Shown here: in pieces, positions 15,173 through 19,333 of the stretch
How positions within the stretch are numbered: position 1 is the first letter of the stretch
Layout of the letters: the number at the start of each line of letters is the position of its first letter
Assembly: GCA_937950565.1 (NCBI GenBank)
Contig: CALFCS010000179.1
Location: 1 to 19,333 of the forward strand
Origin: an uncultured Lachnospiraceae bacterium
GTDB lineage: Bacteria > Bacillota > Clostridia > Lachnospirales > Lachnospiraceae
DNA: 19,333 bases
Reading direction: 5' to 3'
Program-made: the position numbers and the translations under genes
The notes under the pieces: model-generated
What the model saw: only the letters and a program-made list of their open reading frames with translations
Databases searched by the model: none
What the model was told of the DNA's origin: nothing

Positions 15173-15252
15173 AATAAAACATAAATATGGCTGAACTATT
15201 ATAAAAGTTGTGGATACGAAAACAAATTTTTAAGAAAGGCACGGAAACAAAA

Positions 15253-16395
15253 ATGAAACAAGCACATGGCTGGATGCTTCAGCATATCAAAGGCATTCCT
15301 TATATATTACCTTACGGACAGAATATTGCAGATTTCAGGCGCGGAATCCAGATTAACGACACAGGAGCCGCTCTCTGGGAGCTTCTTCAGAAGGAGCATT
15401 CAGAAAGAGAGGTCATCGACCTTTTTCTTACACATTATCAGATCTCTGACAAAGAAAAAGCCTCCGTCACAAAAGATTTGCAGCAGTTTCTCTCCGAGCT
15501 TTCTAACTGGGGAATGCTTCAGGAGGACAGCGCCCCGGCAGAGCCTTCTGGAAATTTTGTTCTTCTTTCCATTGGTGGATTCACCCTGCGGCTATTTTGT
15601 CCGGAAGAACTTTTCCCAGAAAACTTTAAACCTTTTGTCATCTCACACAGCAAAAACATTCATCAGATAATTGAAATCTGTCCATTCTCGTGTGCGGAAC
15701 ATCCAAACGGCTCAATGATTCTTCGCAATGAACAGCTTGTGGTCTGCCGAAACAAAAATGGATGGCTGCTGTTTTTCCCCCAGATGCCCGGAATCCATGA
15801 AGCGCATCTGTCCAAAGACGGCTCCTACGTACGCTTTTACTGTACACCACCTTTTGATTCATCACTAAGAGAAAACCTTTTTCATGCCATCCGTCTGTCT
15901 TTTCTATATTTTGCTCAGAAGCATGGACTATTTGCACTGCATTCTGCATCCATTCTCTACAAAGGAAAAGCCTGGCTGTTTTCCGGTCACTCCGGCATGG
16001 GAAAGTCAACCCATACGAATTTATGGAAGAAGCTTTTTGAAGTTCCCATACTCAACGGCGATTTGAACCTGCTCTCGGTTCACAACGGAAAGGCTCTGGT
16101 CAGTGGTCTCCCCTGGTGTGGGACCTCCGGTATCTTTACCACGAAAGACTACCCTCTTGGAGGAATTGTTCTTCTACATCAGGGCACAGACAATGCTTTG
16201 AGGCTCCTCAGACCTGAGCAGCAGCAGCTTCTCGTAATGCAGCGCTTTATTTCCCCCACATGGACAAAGGCGCAGGTACGCTGCTGCCTGAACTTTGCCG
16301 AAAAGCTGGCAGAGCAGATCCCCATTGTATCTTATACATGTACCAAAGAAGAAGATGCCGCATTCCGGATGAAGGAGTGGATAGACAGACTCTAA
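15253..16395 (+). CDS. PqqD-domain / HPr-kinase-like fusion (leader-binding peptide kinase candidate)
   Basis: The only plus-strand gene; 380 aa from the ATG at 15253 (AAAGG upstream; a TTG-started extension to 15208 is less likely). Residues about 1-90 form a PqqD-type winged helix: a GIPYILPYGQNI strand, GIQINDTGAALWELLQ, a charged helix and LQQFLSELSNWGML. PqqD-like domains (RREs) bind leader peptides in RiPP pathways. After a beta-rich linker, residues about 215-380 resemble HPr kinase: FALHSASIL, then Walker A FSGHSGMGKST (245-253), then LNGDLNLL in place of the acidic motif. HPr-kinase homologues phosphorylate some lasso peptides, so kinase action on the leader-bearing proteins encoded at 18294-19115 is a reasonable inference. 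Its stop overlaps the stop of the converging ABC gene. Confidence 0.85.
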   Translation: MKQAHGWMLQHIKGIPYILPYGQNIADFRRGIQINDTGAALWELLQKEHSEREVIDLFLTHYQISDKEKASVTKDLQQFLSELSNWGMLQEDSAPAEPSGNFVLLSIGGFTLRLFCPEELFPENFKPFVISHSKNIHQIIEICPFSCAEHPNGSMILRNEQLVVCRNKNGWLLFFPQMPGIHEAHLSKDGSYVRFYCTPPFDSSLRENLFHAIRLSFLYFAQKHGLFALHSASILYKGKAWLFSGHSGMGKSTHTNLWKKLFEVPILNGDLNLLSVHNGKALVSGLPWCGTSGIFTTKDYPLGGIVLLHQGTDNALRLLRPEQQQLLVMQRFISPTWTKAQVRCCLNFAEKLAEQIPIVSYTCTKEEDAAFRMKEWIDRL

Positions 16396-18173
16396 AAATC
16401 CCGTGCCCTCTTCTCAATATCCTCTTGATCCAGCAATATACATTGCTTCTCCCGGATTTCATAAACCCGGGTGCACAGATTCAACACCGTAGGACGGTGG
16501 GTAGTCACAATACAGGTCCGCGGAGATTCATCTCTCATAATATTTTTCAGCACCCGCCGTTCTGTAGCCACATCCAACGCAGAGGTTGCCTCATCCAAAA
16601 GTAAAATTGGCGCTTTGCGGAGCATTGCTCTTGCAATAGAAAGACGCTGGGCCTGACCCTCGGAAAAACCGCCTCCCCGCTCCTTTACAGAACTATAGAT
16701 GCCGTCCGGCAGCCGTTCTACAAATTCCCATGCACAGGCATTTTTAAGCGCCTCGATAATTTCTTCATCTGTCGCTTCGGGCTTTACATTCCTCATATTT
16801 TCAGCAATCGTTCCAGAAAACATGGTATTTCCCTGCGGAACATAGGAAAACAACTGGCGTGCCGAAGGCGTCAGAGTCAGCGCCTCTTCTATATTTTCCT
16901 CATCTTTTCCGCCTCCATATACTACAGCCGTACCAGAGCCTACCGGCATCAGAGACAAAAGCAGACGCAGCATCGTAGTCTTTCCTTCTCCTGACGGTCC
17001 TACCAGAGCAATGACCTCATGAGGATGTGCCTCAAAGGAAGCCTGTTCAAAAACCTTTGTCCCTGTATGATAAGCATAATGAATATCTTTCATGCACAAG
17101 CTTATTCCCCTTGCTTCATTGGCTTTGGCAAATGCAGCCACCTCAGGCCTTGCACTGTAATCCTCCCGGGGCATTTCCAGAATATCCATAAGACGTCCCG
17201 CCGAAGTGGTCAGACCGATTGCTGTCGGCACCATACCGATCAGTGAACTTAATGTCCCGGTCAGCGTTCCAGACAAGGATAAAAATAAAGTCATCGTACC
17301 GTAACTGATAGCACCGCTCCACACACGGTAAATTCCCCAGCCATAGGAGCTGTAAGAAACAAGCAGACTCACAACCGACATCAATATCGAAGTTCCCATG
17401 GAAATCCTCTGGAACTCCATACGCATGGATATGTATTCTTTTTGCAGGTTTTTCAAGCGGTCTATATACAGCCTGATTGTATCAAATGCCTTAATCGTCT
17501 GAATATTAGAAAAGGCCTCCTGGTTAAACCCAGACATTTTCGCATTCATTGCCGCGCTCCGCTTGTTATTATCCACCATCCGGCGCATCAGAGTCTTCGA
17601 CAGTAAAATGCTCACTGGCATACTGCCAAAGGCAAACAAGGCAAACGTCCAGTCGTGATAAATGACAATTGCAAATGCACTGATAAACCGGAATAAATCA
17701 ATAATCAAATTCGGAATAAAGCTCAGCACACCGTTAGAAATATTGGAGGCATCGGAACTCCAGCGCACAAGCAAATCTCCGGTATGGTAGTTTGTCAGCG
17801 ATTCCCAGTCCGTTTCAAGTATTTTCGCAAACACATCCGCTTTAATCTCAGCATCCACCTTCATGCTGATCCAGTTAGAAGCATAGCTGGTCACCTGACT
17901 GATAAAAATATTCCCGACTGCCAGACCAACCATGACGCAAAAGGTCTGTACAAGCTCTCCCGTCTCACGCCCGGTAATAATATCTACCATATTTTTAGAG
18001 ACCACGCTGGAACCCAGGCCAAGCCCGGTACCCACAAGTCCTAATACTGTATAAAATATCATGGCGAGCCAGTAATGACGGGCATAAGAATAAATCCATT
18101 TTGTCTGCCGCCACATATCTTTCAGCATTCCCTCTTTAATTCGCCTGATAACACGATGTATCTTTTCTATCAT
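16392..18173 (-). CDS. ABC exporter (fused permease and ATPase), no C39 domain
   Basis: A 593-aa half-transporter with an N-terminal six-TM ABC type-1 exporter domain (about 30-330) and a C-terminal ATPase: Walker A GPSGEGKTT (392-400), Q-loop YVPQGNTMFSGTIAENM, signature FSEGQAQRLSIARA (503-516; SEGQ instead of the usual SGGQ), Walker B ILLLDEATSALD (523-534) and the switch His559. It lacks the C39 peptidase domain that peptidase-containing bacteriocin exporters carry, so leader removal would need another protease. It lies downstream of the two leader-bearing proteins, separated by a hairpin, and converges on the PqqD-kinase gene. The ribosome binding site AGAAGGAAAG is good. Most likely it exports those proteins. 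Confidence 0.9.
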   Translation of the reverse strand: MIEKIHRVIRRIKEGMLKDMWRQTKWIYSYARHYWLAMIFYTVLGLVGTGLGLGSSVVSKNMVDIITGRETGELVQTFCVMVGLAVGNIFISQVTSYASNWISMKVDAEIKADVFAKILETDWESLTNYHTGDLLVRWSSDASNISNGVLSFIPNLIIDLFRFISAFAIVIYHDWTFALFAFGSMPVSILLSKTLMRRMVDNNKRSAAMNAKMSGFNQEAFSNIQTIKAFDTIRLYIDRLKNLQKEYISMRMEFQRISMGTSILMSVVSLLVSYSSYGWGIYRVWSGAISYGTMTLFLSLSGTLTGTLSSLIGMVPTAIGLTTSAGRLMDILEMPREDYSARPEVAAFAKANEARGISLCMKDIHYAYHTGTKVFEQASFEAHPHEVIALVGPSGEGKTTMLRLLLSLMPVGSGTAVVYGGGKDEENIEEALTLTPSARQLFSYVPQGNTMFSGTIAENMRNVKPEATDEEIIEALKNACAWEFVERLPDGIYSSVKERGGGFSEGQAQRLSIARAMLRKAPILLLDEATSALDVATERRVLKNIMRDESPRTCIVTTHRPTVLNLCTRVYEIREKQCILLDQEDIEKRARDF

Positions 18174-18209
18174 AGTCTTTCCTTCTGCTTATTCTGGTAA
18201 TATCACAAA

Positions 18210-18263
18210 AGAAACCTTCCGGAAGAGGGCCTGCATACCCTGTCATGCGAACGGAAGGTTTCT
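18210..18263 (-). terminator. Terminator/attenuator between the cargo genes and the ABC exporter
   Basis: AGAAACCTTCCG (18210-18221) and CGGAAGGTTTCT (18252-18263) form a perfect 12-bp stem; the minus-strand stem runs into TTTCTTTTG. It lies 30 bp after the cargo stop codon and 37 bp before the exporter ATG. Partial read-through would give abundant cargo mRNA and less exporter mRNA. Confidence 0.75.
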
Positions 18264-18293
18264 CTTATTCTCTTTCTTTATTTCTTTAAATTA

Positions 18294-18713
18294 TTAATGC
18301 TGCCCACAACCATGATTACAGGTAAGCTGCGCACTTGTAATCGCCAGACCCGCATCTGCCTTTACAATCAAATCTCCCAGACCAATCAGACCTGTACCAT
18401 TACTGTGATAATTAAACCGGACAACTATTGTATTCGTACCGCTGCCAGACACATACGTACCATTTGAGCCGACATACTCTACCGGCATATTAAATGCAAC
18501 AATCAAGTTCTGTTCCCCACTATGATGTCCATCACTTGCTCCATGAGTCGCATCAAACTGGATACGGTAATCTCCTCTGCCCTCCTGCGGTCTCTGATGA
18601 ATATTGCTCGATACGCTGTAGCAGTCATCACCTGTCAGTTTTCCACTTGCCGCATAGACACCTTCTGCCAAATCCTCATTTGCCAATACCATAGGTTTTA
18701 CATAATCTTTCAT
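18294..18713 (-). CDS. Leader-bearing exported protein, beta-rich with Cys/His C-terminus
   Basis: A 139-aa protein. The first 24 residues, MKDYVKPMVLANEDLAEGVY followed by AASG, form a leader without a hydrophobic signal core; it is nearly the same as that of the neighbouring gene at protein and DNA level. The body is rich in Gly, Asn, Ser, Thr and beta-strand patterns (CYSVSSNIHQRPQEGRGDYR, LIVAFNMPVEY, TIVVRFNYH) and looks like a beta-sandwich. It ends in TCNHGCGQH, and with an early Cys (DDCYS) gives three Cys near a cluster of His, suitable for a disulfide, metal site or modification. I recognise no enzyme motif. RBS AGGAGG about 9 nt upstream. It starts 18 bp after the previous gene. 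Likely cargo of the adjacent exporter. Confidence 0.75.
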   Translation of the reverse strand: MKDYVKPMVLANEDLAEGVYAASGKLTGDDCYSVSSNIHQRPQEGRGDYRIQFDATHGASDGHHSGEQNLIVAFNMPVEYVGSNGTYVSGSGTNTIVVRFNYHSNGTGLIGLGDLIVKADAGLAITSAQLTCNHGCGQH

Positions 18714-18731
18714 AATATCAATCCTCCTATA

Positions 18732-19115
18732 CTATTTAACATTAATACCATCACTGGTATAAGAAACTACTAATTCTATATTTATAGTATTTCCTGCCTC
18801 AATTGCACCGCCTCCGCCTGGAGTAATCGTAATCTGATTTCCATTTGCTGCCGCAGACGCCTGCCAGCCATTATAAATCGTTACACTGCCTATAGTTCCG
18901 GTAGCTTGAAGCGTAACAGACCAGTTACCGGACTTCTCACTGCCATTATTTGTTACAGCCACATTATATTTGTTCACTTTATTATACTGGTTTCCCGCTT
19001 CAATGAGACTGACCGAATAAGAAATACCGCCTCCCGTAGAAGCACCGCTAGCTGCATAGACACCTTCTGCCAGTTCTTCATTCAGAAGAATCATTGGACT
19101 TTCATAACACTTCAT
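18732..19115 (-). CDS. Leader-bearing exported protein with CBM2-like beta-sandwich
   Basis: A 127-aa protein from the ATG at 19115 (AAGGTGAG upstream; a TTG-started extension to 19142 is unlikely). The leader MKCYESPMILLNEELAEGVY followed by AASG matches the neighbour at most positions. The body (ISYSVSLIEAGNQYNKVNKY, then VAVTNNGSEKSGNWSVTLQA, SVTIYNGWQASAAANG, NQITITPGGGGAIEAGNTIN) has the order of aromatic and Gly positions seen in family-2 carbohydrate-binding modules: N-W in the strand after 'NNG', W-x-A, and a late 'I..G' turn. The resemblance is by eye. If right, the exported protein could bind a polysaccharide such as the neighbouring operon's glycan or host/plant fibre. It is the first gene after the promoter at 19147-19174. 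Confidence 0.72.
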   Translation of the reverse strand: MKCYESPMILLNEELAEGVYAASGASTGGGISYSVSLIEAGNQYNKVNKYNVAVTNNGSEKSGNWSVTLQATGTIGSVTIYNGWQASAAANGNQITITPGGGGAIEAGNTINIELVVSYTSDGINVK

Positions 19116-19146
19116 ATCGCTCACCTTCTCCCTATTTTTCAATCCT

Positions 19147-19174
19147 ATTATACATCATTACACTTAAATTGCAA
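19147..19174 (-). promoter_or_regulatory. Promoter of the leader-bearing protein operon
   Basis: On the minus strand, TTGCAA (19174-19169), a 16-bp spacer and a perfect TATAAT (19152-19147) lie 31 bp before the ATG at 19115. This is the best-looking sigma-A promoter in the right half of the window, in keeping with high cargo expression. Confidence 0.65.
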
Positions 19175-19237
19175 TACTTTTATCCAATTTAATAAATTTT
19201 CATCTCTTTTTTACCAGTCTCTTACCTCCCCCGGGTA

Positions 19238-19333
19238 CTATAACAGCCGCTCCCATTTTCCAAGGATTTCCTCTATCTGAAATTTTTCCACATCCAGCAC
19301 TGTCTGCTGCGTAAAATGTGTCCGCAAATCTTC
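19238..19333 (-). CDS. C-terminal end of an unidentified protein (partial)
   Basis: A minus-strand frame enters from the right edge and reads EDLRTHFTQQTVLDVEKFQI followed by EEILGKWERLL and a TAG. The 31 residues are charged and helical, like the end of a soluble enzyme. The gene is upstream of the leader-bearing protein operon, in the same direction, about 120 bp before the cargo ATG, with the cargo promoter in between. The fragment is too short to assign a family. Confidence 0.6.
   Translation of the reverse strand, partial: EDLRTHFTQQTVLDVEKFQIEEILGKWERLL

Noticed and set aside
18294..19115. SipW/TasA-type Sec-exported fibre proteins
   Set aside because: The leaders have no hydrophobic core and are acidic (NEELAEG), so Sec export by a SipW-like peptidase alone is unlikely; an ABC exporter is adjacent.
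15253..19115. Lasso-peptide or lanthipeptide cluster
   Set aside because: No asparagine-synthetase-like cyclase, B-protein protease or lanthionine synthetase is present, and the cargo proteins are domain-sized.

Overview
The window looks like a chromosomal accessory region of a low-to-mid GC Firmicute, most likely a gut Lachnospiraceae-type Clostridium relative. The grounds are the UvrB fragment, the Firmicute conjugative-element remnants (Cys-rich KTR protein, ParB, XRE-membrane regulator), the strong AGGAGG-type ribosome binding sites and the leader sequences of two secreted proteins at the right end. All genes but one read on the minus strand. No rRNA, tRNA or CRISPR array was seen.

Left third (1-5950) is AT-rich and mosaic. 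It starts with the 5' end of a RhuM-like gene. Next come two copies of a 143-bp direct repeat (130-272 and 2767-2909). Between them lie a truncated 5' fragment of uvrB that abuts the first copy, a DUF1016/YhcG PD-(D/E)xK nuclease-like gene preceded by a perfect 28-bp palindrome, and a two-TM membrane protein of unknown function. Then follow a VapD-type toxin gene with its coupled upstream partner, and a graveyard of an integrative element: a broken Cys-rich KTR gene, an XRE-HTH/six-TM gene broken by a one-base frameshift, and a parB remnant with an internal deletion and frameshifts.

Middle (6051-15103) is one long minus-strand operon. It opens with a small S24/S26 (signal-peptidase-like) protease and continues with two GT2 glycosyltransferases, a GT-like protein, a Wzx/MATE-type flippase, a GT4 glycosyltransferase and a large PAS-rich hybrid histidine kinase. 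Gene joints are mostly overlaps of 4-8 bp or gaps under 50 bp, and a strong terminator follows the kinase. It looks like a surface glycan or glycoconjugate locus with its own sensor.

Right end (15140-19333) holds the most interesting assembly. A symmetric divergent promoter drives the protease/glycan operon leftward and a PqqD-HPr-kinase-like fusion protein rightward. That kinase gene meets, tail to tail, an ABC exporter lacking a C39 peptidase domain. Upstream of the exporter lie two ~135-aa proteins with near-identical leaders (MKxY..PM.L.NE.LAEGVYAASG) and different beta-rich bodies, one resembling a family-2 carbohydrate-binding fold. A terminator-like hairpin sits between them and the exporter. 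My inference is a peptide/protein maturation and export system: the PqqD domain recognises the leader, the kinase domain modifies the cargo, the S26-like protease trims it, and the ABC protein exports it, possibly onto or together with the glycan made by the neighbouring operon. The C-terminal tail of one more gene runs off the right edge.
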